This document shows positions 1 to 9,070 of a stretch of DNA of 64,000 nt, piece after piece; within the stretch, counting starts at the first letter, position 1; each line of letters starts with the position of its first letter. Origin of the DNA: Flammeovirgaceae bacterium BBD 1991-12 (GTDB lineage: Bacteria > Bacteroidota > Bacteroidia > Cytophagales > Cyclobacteriaceae); the NCBI GenBank assembly GCA_001657315.1, contig LYSV01000107.1, positions 886 through 64,885 on the forward strand, written 5' to 3'. Both the position numbers and the translations under genes were made by a program. The notes under the pieces were generated by a model. That model was given only the letters and a program-made list of their open reading frames with translations, was not told the DNA's origin and made no database searches.

Positions 1-93
1 CACCGGATCTACTTCCCGGCTGTCAATCTGAATGGGCTCGTCACAGGAGGCAAGGAAAAGCAGTAAGACGAGGGATTTGAAAATATTTTTCAT
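1..93 (-). CDS. Start of a lipoprotein, probably DUF4249-like (cut by window edge)
   Basis: Only the first 31 codons are visible; the gene runs off the left edge. The start has a basic N-terminus (MKNIFK), a hydrophobic stretch and the lipobox LASC with Cys at residue 17, followed by an acidic tether (DEPIQI). This marks an outer-membrane or periplasmic lipoprotein. It lies 13 bp downstream of the TonB-dependent receptor on the same strand. In Bacteroidota, receptors of that type are commonly followed by a DUF4249 lipoprotein, and the short acidic N-terminus fits. The family assignment rests on context and 31 residues only; the lipoprotein start itself is clear. Confidence 0.6.
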   Translation of the reverse strand, partial: MKNIFKSLVLLLFLASCDEPIQIDSREVDPV

Positions 94-106
94 TTTTTTC
101 AAGCGT

Positions 107-2473
107 TTAAAATTTGATATTGTAGGTGACAGACGGCAAAATGGGGAAGAGATAGATCAGACGGGCTTCTTTCTGGTTCTGAATAGGCTCTCCATCGCTG
201 TCCTCAGGGGTTTGTGTGTAAATGGTAAAAGCATTTTTACGGCTGTAGGCATTGTAAATGGAAAATACCCAGCTGTCACGCCATTTTCTTCCTCTTTTAT
301 TGGACGAAACCAGCGTAGCGGACAGGTCCAGACGATGGTAATCCGGAAGCTGCGAAGCATTCCGCTCGGTGATCAGATCCACCTGGTAGTCATCATACTG
401 ATACTTGCCACTGGGCAAGGTGAATGGCCTCCCTGTGGTATAGGTAAAATTGGCGCCAAAGGTCCATTTATTATTCAACTCATAGGTAGCGACAATATTG
501 AAATTGTGCCTCCGGTCGTAGTTGGCCAGAAATGGTTCATTTTTATTCACATCGGGAATATCACGTTCAGTCCTTGACCAGGTGTAACTCGTAAAACCAG
601 AAAATCTGCCTGACACTTTCTGAAGCATCAACTCCAGACCATAGGACCATGAATCTCCCTGCCGGTATTCGGTAGAGAGGTCCTCATTAAAGAATATTTG
701 TGCGTTGTCAGCAAAATCGGTGACATTGTTAATATCCTTGTAATAAGCCTCTACTGAAAATTCCAGCGTATTGTCCCTGAAATTTCTGAAATACCCTACG
801 GCAAACTGATCTGCCAGCTGGGGCTCCAGATAGTAGGACGTAGGAGCCCATGTATTGAACGGAATAGGCACCGTACCCGCAGAGATCAGGTGTGTATTTT
901 GCACCATACGGTTATAGGAAAGCTTTAGCGAGCTGGCGGGATTCACCAGGTAACGGGCAGAAAACCTAGGTTCCAGGTTCACAAATGTTTTTATATTTTC
1001 GAAATTGTCGAAGCTGAGCGTGTCCGTCCTTACGATATCCACATTGTCAGACGGATCCTCGTAAAGGTATACGTCCGACTCCCCTATGCTCTGGAATATG
1101 GAAAGCCTGGCTCCATAAAGCAGGGTCAGCCTGCTGCTGACCTTGTGCTCATTTTCAAGATACAGGCTATGGTCAAGGGCATATTCATTTTGCAGCTCCG
1201 TTCTGGTGAACAGCGACTTATCCGAATTGGGCTCTATGATACCCGGTGAGAACCTCCTGTAAGACAGATGGTAACCGAAGTTCAGCCCAATACTGGGATT
1301 CACAAAATAATTGAGGTCTTCCTTGAGCGACACCTCCTGAATATTGGAGGTCCATTTAAAGCCCTGAGCGTCATCATCCAGCTCCATAGCATAGTCAAAA
1401 TTACTGGCTATGAGTGATGTATTGGAGAAAAGCCGGCTGTTGAACAGGTGATTCCAGCGAAAAGTAGCGGTAGCGTTCCCCCAGTCAAACCCAAATGTAT
1501 TATCAAAATCAAAGACGTCGCGCCCCAGGTATACGGCGGCAAAAAACCGGTTGTTGTTGTTATGCTTCCAGTTGACCTTGGCATTTACATCGTAGAAATA
1601 TACAGTATTCTCTTCTCCGGCCGCCTTCAGGAACAGATCTACATATGATCTTCGGCCAGACACAATAAAGGAGCTCTTTTCCTTGCGAATAGGGCCCTCC
1701 AGCATAAAACGGCTGGCCAGTGTACCTATACCTCCACTGCCCTGCATCTTTTTGTTGTTACCGTCCTTGGTCCTTACCTCCAGGATAGAAGAAAGCCTGC
1801 CTCCAAACCGTGCCGGGATACCACCTTTATACAGCTCAGACTCCTTGATCACATCCGCATTGAACACGGAAAAAAGGCCAAACAAATGAGAGGGATCATA
1901 AACTGGCGCTTCATCGATCAGGATCAGGTTCTGATCAGCACTGCCGCCTCTCACAAAGAAGCTGGAGGTACCTTCGCCCGCAGTACTTACCCCCGGCAGC
2001 ATCTGTATCGTTTTGATTATATCCGGTTCGCCAAACAGGGCCGGCAGACGCTTCACCTGCTGTACGTTGATCTCATTCCGGCTCATTTTGATATCGGTGA
2101 CGTTGGCATCTATGGGCTTGTCCGTAACGATTATCTCGTCCATTTGTGTGATCTGAACGGGTAATTCCACGTTAAATTCCATGTCCCTGGTCAGTTCTAC
2201 GGATTTCACCACAGACTGGTACCCTACAGAGCTAAAAGTGATGGTGTAGCTACCCTCTGGCAGGCTCAACGCATAGAAACCGTAGACATTGGCGGCTGTG
2301 CCGGTCTTTAGTTCATTAACGTAAACGGTGACACCGATCAGCTCTTCTCCGTTATCTGCGTCCTTGACATAGCCATTTAGGGTGTACTTCGACTGACCCG
2401 AAGCCAGACCCGACATAAACACCATGGCCAGCAGAAAACAGCACCATTTCATTTCGAGTTTGTTGTTCATCAA
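107..2473 (-). CDS. TonB-dependent outer-membrane receptor with carboxypeptidase-regulatory-like N-domain
   Basis: A 788-residue outer-membrane transporter. A signal peptide ends near residue 26 (LASGQ). Residues about 28-110 form a CarboxypepD_reg-like beta-sandwich (YTLNGYVKD to the SSVGYQS strand). A plug domain follows at about 130-230, with the FVRGGSADQNLILID and ARFGGRLSSILEV segments. The remainder is the beta-barrel, ending in a terminal Phe (YNIKF) as expected for barrel insertion. It is shorter than SusC proteins and lacks a SusD partner; the next gene encodes a DUF4249-like lipoprotein. Such pairs are widespread in Bacteroidota and their substrate is usually unknown. A second Met at codon 2 is an equally possible start. 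It is transcribed divergently from the YheT-type hydrolase across a 177-bp AT-rich gap. Confidence 0.88.
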   Translation of the reverse strand: MMNNKLEMKWCCFLLAMVFMSGLASGQSKYTLNGYVKDADNGEELIGVTVYVNELKTGTAANVYGFYALSLPEGSYTITFSSVGYQSVVKSVELTRDMEFNVELPVQITQMDEIIVTDKPIDANVTDIKMSRNEINVQQVKRLPALFGEPDIIKTIQMLPGVSTAGEGTSSFFVRGGSADQNLILIDEAPVYDPSHLFGLFSVFNADVIKESELYKGGIPARFGGRLSSILEVRTKDGNNKKMQGSGGIGTLASRFMLEGPIRKEKSSFIVSGRRSYVDLFLKAAGEENTVYFYDVNAKVNWKHNNNNRFFAAVYLGRDVFDFDNTFGFDWGNATATFRWNHLFNSRLFSNTSLIASNFDYAMELDDDAQGFKWTSNIQEVSLKEDLNYFVNPSIGLNFGYHLSYRRFSPGIIEPNSDKSLFTRTELQNEYALDHSLYLENEHKVSSRLTLLYGARLSIFQSIGESDVYLYEDPSDNVDIVRTDTLSFDNFENIKTFVNLEPRFSARYLVNPASSLKLSYNRMVQNTHLISAGTVPIPFNTWAPTSYYLEPQLADQFAVGYFRNFRDNTLEFSVEAYYKDINNVTDFADNAQIFFNEDLSTEYRQGDSWSYGLELMLQKVSGRFSGFTSYTWSRTERDIPDVNKNEPFLANYDRRHNFNIVATYELNNKWTFGANFTYTTGRPFTLPSGKYQYDDYQVDLITERNASQLPDYHRLDLSATLVSSNKRGRKWRDSWVFSIYNAYSRKNAFTIYTQTPEDSDGEPIQNQKEARLIYLFPILPSVTYNIKF

Positions 2474-2650
2474 TGCAAGTTTTTGTTTTGGGATGAATTG
2501 TTTCGAATCTAAAGACGACTGAATTATTCAGGGGTTGACGTTTTTCCAAAAAAAATGATGATCAGGAAAAAGATAAGTTCAGCGGTAAATTTTCTTTCCT
2601 AAATACGATTATTTTTATTATACTGGTTGCCCCATTGAATTATCCCGGTT

Positions 2651-3601
2651 ATGCAGTATCAGGCACCTGCACTGTATTTTCATCCTCATATTGAGACGAT
2701 CTTTCCTGCACTGTTGCGCAAGATCAGGGATTTCAGCTATACTCATACAGAACGTATCTTTACACCTGACAACGATTTTCTGGATATAGATCTTGTACTC
2801 AGAGGTAACAAAAAGGTGGTCATTCTCTCCCATGGACTGGAAGGAAATTCAAAACGGCCCTATATTACCGGTATGGCGCGTGCCTTCGACCGGGGTGGTT
2901 ATGATGTAATGGCCTGGAACTACAGGGGCTGTAGTGAAGAGATGAACTGGCAACTCCGCTTTTACCACAGTGGAGCTACGGATGATCTCTCAGTAGTGAT
3001 CGATCATGCAGCCGGTATGGGTTATGAAGAGATCCATCTGGTGGGATTTAGTCTAGGAGGCAACATCACCCTAAAGTATCTGGGAGAAACCGGTAGCCAG
3101 GCGATAGGCAGGATCAGCTCAGCGGTGGCCTTTTCCGTACCCCTGAACCTTCATACCAGTTGCATCCAGATATCAAGATCTTCGAACTTCATGTACTCAC
3201 AACGTTTTCTAAACAATCTGAAGGAAAAGATCCGCGTCAAGGCCCGGCTCATTCCCAACCAGCTGGACACTTCTTACCTAAACAGTATCAAGACCCTGAT
3301 AGAATTTGATGATCATTACACTGCTCCCCTTCACGGTTTCATCAATGCTATTCACTACTATGAAACCTGTAGCTCGATCAACTTTGTGCAGGATATCGCC
3401 GTACCTACCCTGATCATCAATGCAGTCAATGATCCTTTTTTATCTTCAGATTGCTATCCGGCAGAAACGCTAAGGGATCATCCAATGGTAAGCTTCCAAA
3501 GTCCCCGGCGAGGTGGGCATGTGGGATTTACTGAGTTTAACAAGCAAGGCCTCTACTGGTCGGAGAAGAAGGCGGTGCAGTTTGTTGAGGGCATTTGTTG
3601 A
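2651..3601 (+). CDS. YheT-type alpha/beta-hydrolase
   Basis: A 316-residue cytoplasmic alpha/beta-hydrolase without a signal peptide. The nucleophile elbow GFSLGGN places the catalytic Ser at residue 134. An Asp at 261 (NAVNDPF) and a His at 290 (GGHVGF) complete a plausible triad. The early SHGLEGNSKRPY segment and the NYRGCSEEMN motif are characteristic of the YheT/ABHD1-3 esterase family, and the length matches. The physiological substrate of YheT proteins is not established. It stands alone between the TonB receptor and the LytTR system, so context does not suggest a pathway. The start is the first ATG of the frame. Confidence 0.85.
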   Translation: MQYQAPALYFHPHIETIFPALLRKIRDFSYTHTERIFTPDNDFLDIDLVLRGNKKVVILSHGLEGNSKRPYITGMARAFDRGGYDVMAWNYRGCSEEMNWQLRFYHSGATDDLSVVIDHAAGMGYEEIHLVGFSLGGNITLKYLGETGSQAIGRISSAVAFSVPLNLHTSCIQISRSSNFMYSQRFLNNLKEKIRVKARLIPNQLDTSYLNSIKTLIEFDDHYTAPLHGFINAIHYYETCSSINFVQDIAVPTLIINAVNDPFLSSDCYPAETLRDHPMVSFQSPRRGGHVGFTEFNKQGLYWSEKKAVQFVEGIC

Positions 3602-3723
3602 TGGTTGATGGCAGTTGGCTAATAGTGGGCAACCAATGGCTTGTCCGCTGCAATATTCTTTAAAGCATGTTTTGTCATCCTCCGAACACTGCAAGATCCA
3701 TTGTGATCATAGGTTTTTGATTT

Positions 3724-4431
3724 CTACTCCAGACTTTTCTTGAGAATAATCTTTTTTGCTTCTGTTTGAAAATTACGACCTATGGGCAGTTGCTTGCCCC
3801 CTACTTCCACACAGTTACCCTCAAGCATGGTGATCTTGTCTATAGCTACGGTGTAGGAACGGTGTATCCGCAAAAACCTGTTTTCAGGTAGTACTTTGGC
3901 AATGCCCACCAGATTTTGGTGTGTGATGTAGCTGTCACTTGTGGTGATGATCTTTATGTAATCCTTCAGGCTCTCTATATATAATATATCTGAAAACTCG
4001 ACACGGATCATCCGCTTGTCTACCTTTATAAAAATATAGTCCTCACCTTCGGCGCCTTCCTTTTGGCGCTCCGGGTAAAAGTGGTGATTGATCTTGTCCA
4101 CGGTTTTCAGAAAGCGGGTGAAGGAAACCGGTTTCACCAGGTAGTCCAGTACATCCAGCTCAAAGCTCTCCACTGCATACTCACGATAAGCTGTGGTTAT
4201 GACACAGGATGGTGGAGCATGCAGACTCTTCAGGAATTCCAGTCCGCTGATCATGGGCATATTAATATCCAGAAAGATCAGGTCTATGCTTTCATTTTTG
4301 AGAATACTAAAAGCCTCCATGGGATCTTCACTGGTGGCTACCAGCTCAAAGTCATCAAATTTCTCAACATAGTTCTTGATCACGCCGATGGCCATGGGCT
4401 CATCATCGACTATGAGTGTTTTGATCTTCAT
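3724..4431 (-). CDS. LytTR-family response regulator
   Basis: A 235-residue DNA-binding response regulator. The receiver domain occupies residues 3-115, with acidic residues D9/D10, the phospho-acceptor Asp55 (FLDINMP) and the late Lys (YLVKPVS). The C-terminal LytTR domain starts near 135 (FIKVDKRMIRVEFSDILYIES) and contains the typical FLRIHRSYTVAIDKI segment. It overlaps the 3' end of the kinase gene by 29 bp, so the two are co-transcribed and probably translationally coupled. LytTR/LytS pairs in Bacteroidota often control nearby cell-surface or transport genes. The divergent SusC locus to the right is a plausible but unproven target. Confidence 0.93.
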   Translation of the reverse strand: MKIKTLIVDDEPMAIGVIKNYVEKFDDFELVATSEDPMEAFSILKNESIDLIFLDINMPMISGLEFLKSLHAPPSCVITTAYREYAVESFELDVLDYLVKPVSFTRFLKTVDKINHHFYPERQKEGAEGEDYIFIKVDKRMIRVEFSDILYIESLKDYIKIITTSDSYITHQNLVGIAKVLPENRFLRIHRSYTVAIDKITMLEGNCVEVGGKQLPIGRNFQTEAKKIILKKSLE

Positions 4432-5497
4432 ACAATGGGAGTTTAAGATTTACGGAATATTTGTCGGACGTCTCATCAATTTCATATTCAAATTTATCTC
4501 CAAACAGAATTTCCATCCGTCGTTTTGTGTTGTGGATTCCTATACCCGTTCTGCGTATAGCCACATTTTTTTTGTCCAGTACAGACTTCTGATTCGTAAC
4601 ACTAAAATCCAACACAGTGTTATTGACCTGCAGGTCGATCTCAATAGGAATTTTCCCATTTTTAAGATTGATCCCGTGCTTGAAGCTGTTCTCCACAAAA
4701 GGCAGCAACAAAAGTGGAGGCAACGCTTTATCTTCGATCTTACCGGTTATACCAAGGTCTACCTTGAGTTTATCACCGTAACGTATCTTTTCAAGATCAA
4801 TATAGTTTTGAATATGGACAATTTCATCATGCAAAGATACCTTGTCCTTTTTTCCCTTGTAGATCACATAGCTCATCAGTTCTGAGAGCTTCAGCACTGT
4901 CTCCGGCGCCTTGGTAGATTTTTCCAGCGTCAGATAATACAGGTTGTTTAACGTATTGAAGAAAAAATGCGGCTGCACCTGTGAACGCAGGAATGAAAGC
5001 TCCGTCTCCTGGTTCCTTCTTTCCAGCTCCTGTGTACGACGCTGCGCCTTCACCCAGTCGATCATGAGCTTGATGGCTGTGGTCAGACCCACCACGTACA
5101 GTTCCCCAATATAAACCGCCAGAAAATAGTTGGGGTCGAATAATGTATATTCATCCCGGAGAGACTCACGATATACATCGGTGGTTACAAGGTCATAGGT
5201 AAGCAGTATCCTGACAAAAGAGATGAACGCCACTGCCAGCGACAGACTACCGATGTAACCAAGTATCTTCCCGGGCACCAAACGGGGCATCAGGAAATAA
5301 AGATTGAAATACACCAGAATGATGTGAAGTGGGAATTCTACAAGATTGGACTTAATGGAATACTCATAATCATCAAAAAAGCTACCCCAGCGCAATGTAT
5401 TGAGCGCATAATAGATCACCCAGAACAAAACATGGAACACCCACTCCCGTCTCAGGGACCCCGGAATACGCTTCTTTATGGGATCAAAGCCTGCCAT
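4403..5497 (-). CDS. LytS-like sensor histidine kinase (His_kinase, PF06580 type)
   Basis: A membrane sensor kinase of 364 residues from the ATG at 5497. An in-frame extension to 5557 would begin with TTG and reads through an inverted-repeat stretch, so it is rejected. The N-terminal half holds about four transmembrane helices without a recognised ligand-binding domain. The phospho-acceptor region is QVQPHFFFNTLNNLY with His177, and a GHKL ATPase domain with the PPLLLLPFVENSFKHG N-box follows. The gene ends inside the start of the LytTR regulator, its evident partner. With no extracellular domain, the signal is probably membrane-borne or relayed by another protein. Confidence 0.92.
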   Translation of the reverse strand: MAGFDPIKKRIPGSLRREWVFHVLFWVIYYALNTLRWGSFFDDYEYSIKSNLVEFPLHIILVYFNLYFLMPRLVPGKILGYIGSLSLAVAFISFVRILLTYDLVTTDVYRESLRDEYTLFDPNYFLAVYIGELYVVGLTTAIKLMIDWVKAQRRTQELERRNQETELSFLRSQVQPHFFFNTLNNLYYLTLEKSTKAPETVLKLSELMSYVIYKGKKDKVSLHDEIVHIQNYIDLEKIRYGDKLKVDLGITGKIEDKALPPLLLLPFVENSFKHGINLKNGKIPIEIDLQVNNTVLDFSVTNQKSVLDKKNVAIRRTGIGIHNTKRRMEILFGDKFEYEIDETSDKYSVNLKLPLYEDQNTHSR

Positions 5498-5966
5498 TGT
5501 GGTGATTAGTTGGTGGTTGATGGTTATTGGTTGAAACAAGGAACAAACAACTATCAACCATAAACCAAAACCAATATAACACTTTCATATCATTAAAAAT
5601 CAATGCCTTATTGAGCCATCTCTAATAAGACATAATACCTTACCAAAGAGCGATCTGATGATGTCATTCAGCGAATAAATTAATTTTTGCCTTTGGTTCT
5701 CATTATATTTTGATTCGATTCCAATACAGTTAACTGACTTCGAAATCGCTAATCAGGTTATGTCAACCTTCTATATTGACGTATCAGGATGAAGTGTCTG
5801 TCATTGTCTTTTTAGCCGGGTGAGTAGCGCATGCTGTGTGATATTGTACAGATTACCCGTCTTTTTGACCATGCGGAGAGGTTCTGCCAACCAATATTCC
5901 GCTGGCACAAATCCATTCGTACTAAGCTTGGATCTGACTTGACCAACCTAAAACAACCATGATATT
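5498..5966. promoter_or_regulatory. Divergent intergenic region between kinase and susC-like gene, with imperfect inverted repeat
   Basis: About 470 bp with no convincing gene. It must carry promoters for the leftward kinase operon and the rightward SusC operon. Near the kinase start is a low-complexity imperfect inverted repeat built from TTGGT/GTTGAT units (arms about 5510-5533 and 5548-5574). A weak Bacteroidota-like promoter candidate lies at 5686-5712 (TTTG followed by TATTTTG), but its spacing is short and the -7 element deviates from TAnnTTTG, so it is unproven. The long leader before the susC start (about 250 bp) could hold regulatory RNA structure, but no strong hairpin was found. 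Confidence 0.4.
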
Positions 5967-8900
5967 ATGAAGAAAATTCTACTTGTTATTCTTTTTTGCC
6001 ATTCTGTCTGGCTCTGCTCTCTGGGCCAGGGAAAAACTATTACGGGCATAGTCAGGGAGCTACCCGCAAACACCCCATTGCCAGGAGTGAACGTTATTAT
6101 CAAGGGCATGGCCCAGGGGACGGTCACCGACATCAACGGCAGGTACAGCCTGGAAGTACCGGATGATAATACCACCGTTATTTTCTCTTTCGTTGGCTTT
6201 GAAAATGAAGAAGTTGTGGTTGGTAACCAGTCTGTTATCGATGTTTCCATGTTTCCGAGCCTTACGGAACTTGGTGAGATCGTGGTCACTGCCCTGGGCA
6301 TAGCCAGAGAGGAGAAATCTCTCACCTATGCGGCACAGGAGGTAAGTGGCGAAGAGTTGAGTACGGTCAAGGATGCCAATTTCATCAACAGCCTTTCCGG
6401 TAAGGCTGCCGGAGTATTTATCAATCGTAGCTCTTCCGGAGCAGGAGGGTCCACGCGGGTGATCCTGCGTGGCAATGGCTCCACAGGTAATAACAACGTG
6501 CTTTACGTCATCGACGGGGTGCCCATGGTGAACTCGGCACCCAGCCAGCCGACGGATGTATTCGGTCAGGCCAACGGTGTAGAAGGTACAGCGGGCAATG
6601 ACCTTGGCGATGGCATCAGCAATATTAACCCGGAAGATATTGAAAGCATCAGCATTTTGCGGGGTGCATCGGCTGCAGCCCTTTATGGCAGCCAGGCCGG
6701 CAACGGAGTGATCCTGATCACCACCAAAAAAGGGAAGCCAGGTGCTGCAAGGATCAATTTTTCATCCAGTCTGACCTTTGAAAGGCCACTGCTGTTACCC
6801 GATGTTCAGAACAGGTACGGCCGGCCTGGTGGAGCAGGGCAGTTCAGTTGGAGTGACACGCCACTGGCCACACCTGCGCCGGATCATCTGGACGATTTCT
6901 TTGAAACCGGAACTACCTGGATCAACTCCTTTTCTATTTCCGGAGGAAGCGAGGAAGCTCAGTCCTACTTCTCTTATGCCAACACCGAAGCTTCAGGAAT
7001 TATGCCCAATAATGAGCTTTCACGCCACAACATCAGCTTCAAGGAAACAGCATCCTTAATGAACCATAAGCTAAAGCTCAGCGCTAATGTCAACTTTATC
7101 AATCAGCAGGGTCAGAACCGGCCATCCGCCGGGCTATATTTCAATGGCCTCACCGGTGCTTATCTTTTCCCCTGTGATGCATCATTCAACGAATTCAAGA
7201 ACAACTTCGAGGTTTTTGATCCTGTCCGCAACCTGAACGTACAGAACTGGGTAGTAGGAGCCGATGCACAGGATTTCTTCCAAAACCCCTACTGGATCGC
7301 CAACCGCACGCAAACCTCTGACAGAAAAAACCGGGTGATCACTACCTCTTCCGTAGGTTACCAGCTTGCCAAAGGGATCGAGTTTAAGCTACGTGGTAAT
7401 CTGGACAAGTCTTTTGATGAGTTTAAGCATGAAATACATGCCGGATCCAGCCCCGTGCTATCCGATTATAACGGCCGGTATATTCTGAATACACTGGAAA
7501 CCACCCAGCTCTATGGTGAAGCTATGCTGGGGATCAACAAGACCTTTGATGAAATTAGCATAGCAGCCTATGTGGGCTCCATTATCATTGATTCCAAAGT
7601 AGAAACCCAGCTTCACGATTCAAAAAATGCCGGTGAGCCAATAAGAGGTATTAATGAGATCCCCGGGCTGAACTTCAGCAATGTTTTCAGCCTCCAGAAT
7701 ATGAGCCAACCGAATGCCATCCATAGGCAGGCACGTACACATAGCAGGCTGAACTCGGTATATGCCAGCGCCAACATCGGCTACAACGGATTTCTGTATC
7801 TCGACGCATCCGTTCGACAGGACTGGTCCTCCACACTTGCCTTTACCGACGATCAGTCGTTTCTGTACCCTGCAGTAGGGTTATCGTGGGTACTTTCTGA
7901 AATGACAGAAATAGCCGGCCTGGACCTGTTCAAAATACGGGCTTCTCACGCGCAGGTGGGTAACCCGCTTAATGCACTGGACACCAACCCTGCCAATCCC
8001 ATCAATTCAGAACAAGGCAACTTTTCAGGGATAGAGATACGGCCCCAACCTGGCCGCTCTCTGAAACCGGAGCGTAATGTCTCCAATGAAGTAGGTTTAC
8101 AATTGTCTGTACTCGAAGGCCTCATAGACCTCGATGTTACCTACTACAGCAGCACCATAGAAGAGCAAAGGGTGGTTATCGAAGCTCCGGCCTCTGACGG
8201 CGGAGGGCAGTACGTCATCAACGGAGGTGACATTCGGAACAGAGGCTGGGAAGCCCTGCTGTCCATAACTCCTGTCAGTACGGAGGACCTGTCATGGAAG
8301 GCAACGGTGAATTTCACCAGGAACAGAAACGAGGTCAGAAATATCTCCGATGAAGCTTCCAACCGATTTATTTTAACCCAACCCGGTGTAAATGGATATG
8401 CCTCGGAATTAAGGGAAGGGCGTCCATTTGGTTTGATCTTTGGTAAAAAACTAGAAAGAAACGATGACGGAACATTGGTAAAGAATACCGATGGAGCCCC
8501 TGTGGCCATCAGTGATGAGGGCGGCAATGATGAATTCTTTGAGTTGGGGAATCCCAACCCTGATTTCCAGCTTGGTTTTACAAATACGATCTCCTACAAG
8601 AACTTTACCTTAAGCTTTTTATTCGATGGCCGGTTTGGCGGAGAGGTATTCTCCATGACGGAGGCTATTATGGACGAATATGGGGTTTCACAACGGACCG
8701 CCGATGCAAGAGACCAGACCGACTTTATGGTCGGCGGGACTTCCTTTGATCCACAAACCTTCTACACCACAATAGGCGGAAGAGCAGGCGTACTGGACGA
8801 ATATGTTTACGATGCCACCAGCATACGGCTCAGGGAGCTTTCGGTAAGCTATAGCCTGCCTCAGTCACTGCTGGATGAGATAAGTTTCCTTACCAGTGCA

Positions 8901-9059
8901 CGGCTTTCCGTCATAGGCAGAAATCTTTTCTTCATTGAAAATGAAGCTCCCTATGACCCGGATGTCTCCCTCAGCACAAATAACGGACTGCAGGGGCTGG
9001 ATGTATTTTCCATGCCTGCCACACGAAGTCTGGGTTTTAATCTTTCTATCGGTTTTTAA
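5967..9059 (+). CDS. SusC/RagA-family TonB-linked outer-membrane protein (glycan locus)
   Basis: A 1030-residue SusC-type importer. A signal peptide (about 1-20) precedes a CarboxypepD_reg-like domain (TITGIVRE to SFVGFENEEV, about 23-90). The SusC signature region IVVTALGIAREEKSL follows, then a plug with NFINSLSGKAAGVFINRSS and VLYVIDGVPM. The barrel ends at SLGFNLSIGF. SusC forms the TonB-dependent barrel of a SusCD complex that imports oligosaccharides or peptides. The SusD partner starts 11 bp downstream. Downstream GH20, NagB and symporter genes suggest an amino-sugar-containing glycan as cargo. That inference is from context, not from the receptor itself. Confidence 0.94.
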   Translation: MKKILLVILFCHSVWLCSLGQGKTITGIVRELPANTPLPGVNVIIKGMAQGTVTDINGRYSLEVPDDNTTVIFSFVGFENEEVVVGNQSVIDVSMFPSLTELGEIVVTALGIAREEKSLTYAAQEVSGEELSTVKDANFINSLSGKAAGVFINRSSSGAGGSTRVILRGNGSTGNNNVLYVIDGVPMVNSAPSQPTDVFGQANGVEGTAGNDLGDGISNINPEDIESISILRGASAAALYGSQAGNGVILITTKKGKPGAARINFSSSLTFERPLLLPDVQNRYGRPGGAGQFSWSDTPLATPAPDHLDDFFETGTTWINSFSISGGSEEAQSYFSYANTEASGIMPNNELSRHNISFKETASLMNHKLKLSANVNFINQQGQNRPSAGLYFNGLTGAYLFPCDASFNEFKNNFEVFDPVRNLNVQNWVVGADAQDFFQNPYWIANRTQTSDRKNRVITTSSVGYQLAKGIEFKLRGNLDKSFDEFKHEIHAGSSPVLSDYNGRYILNTLETTQLYGEAMLGINKTFDEISIAAYVGSIIIDSKVETQLHDSKNAGEPIRGINEIPGLNFSNVFSLQNMSQPNAIHRQARTHSRLNSVYASANIGYNGFLYLDASVRQDWSSTLAFTDDQSFLYPAVGLSWVLSEMTEIAGLDLFKIRASHAQVGNPLNALDTNPANPINSEQGNFSGIEIRPQPGRSLKPERNVSNEVGLQLSVLEGLIDLDVTYYSSTIEEQRVVIEAPASDGGGQYVINGGDIRNRGWEALLSITPVSTEDLSWKATVNFTRNRNEVRNISDEASNRFILTQPGVNGYASELREGRPFGLIFGKKLERNDDGTLVKNTDGAPVAISDEGGNDEFFELGNPNPDFQLGFTNTISYKNFTLSFLFDGRFGGEVFSMTEAIMDEYGVSQRTADARDQTDFMVGGTSFDPQTFYTTIGGRAGVLDEYVYDATSIRLRELSVSYSLPQSLLDEISFLTSARLSVIGRNLFFIENEAPYDPDVSLSTNNGLQGLDVFSMPATRSLGFNLSIGF

Positions 9060-9070
9060 GGAGAACAGCA

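Noticed and set aside
32-577. An open frame of 181 codons on the plus strand
   Set aside because: It lies antisense to the TonB receptor and its lipoprotein partner, and shows no motif.
5498-5557. A 20-residue N-terminal extension of the sensor kinase
   Set aside because: It begins with TTG and translates a low-complexity inverted repeat; the ATG at 5497 gives a normal kinase start.
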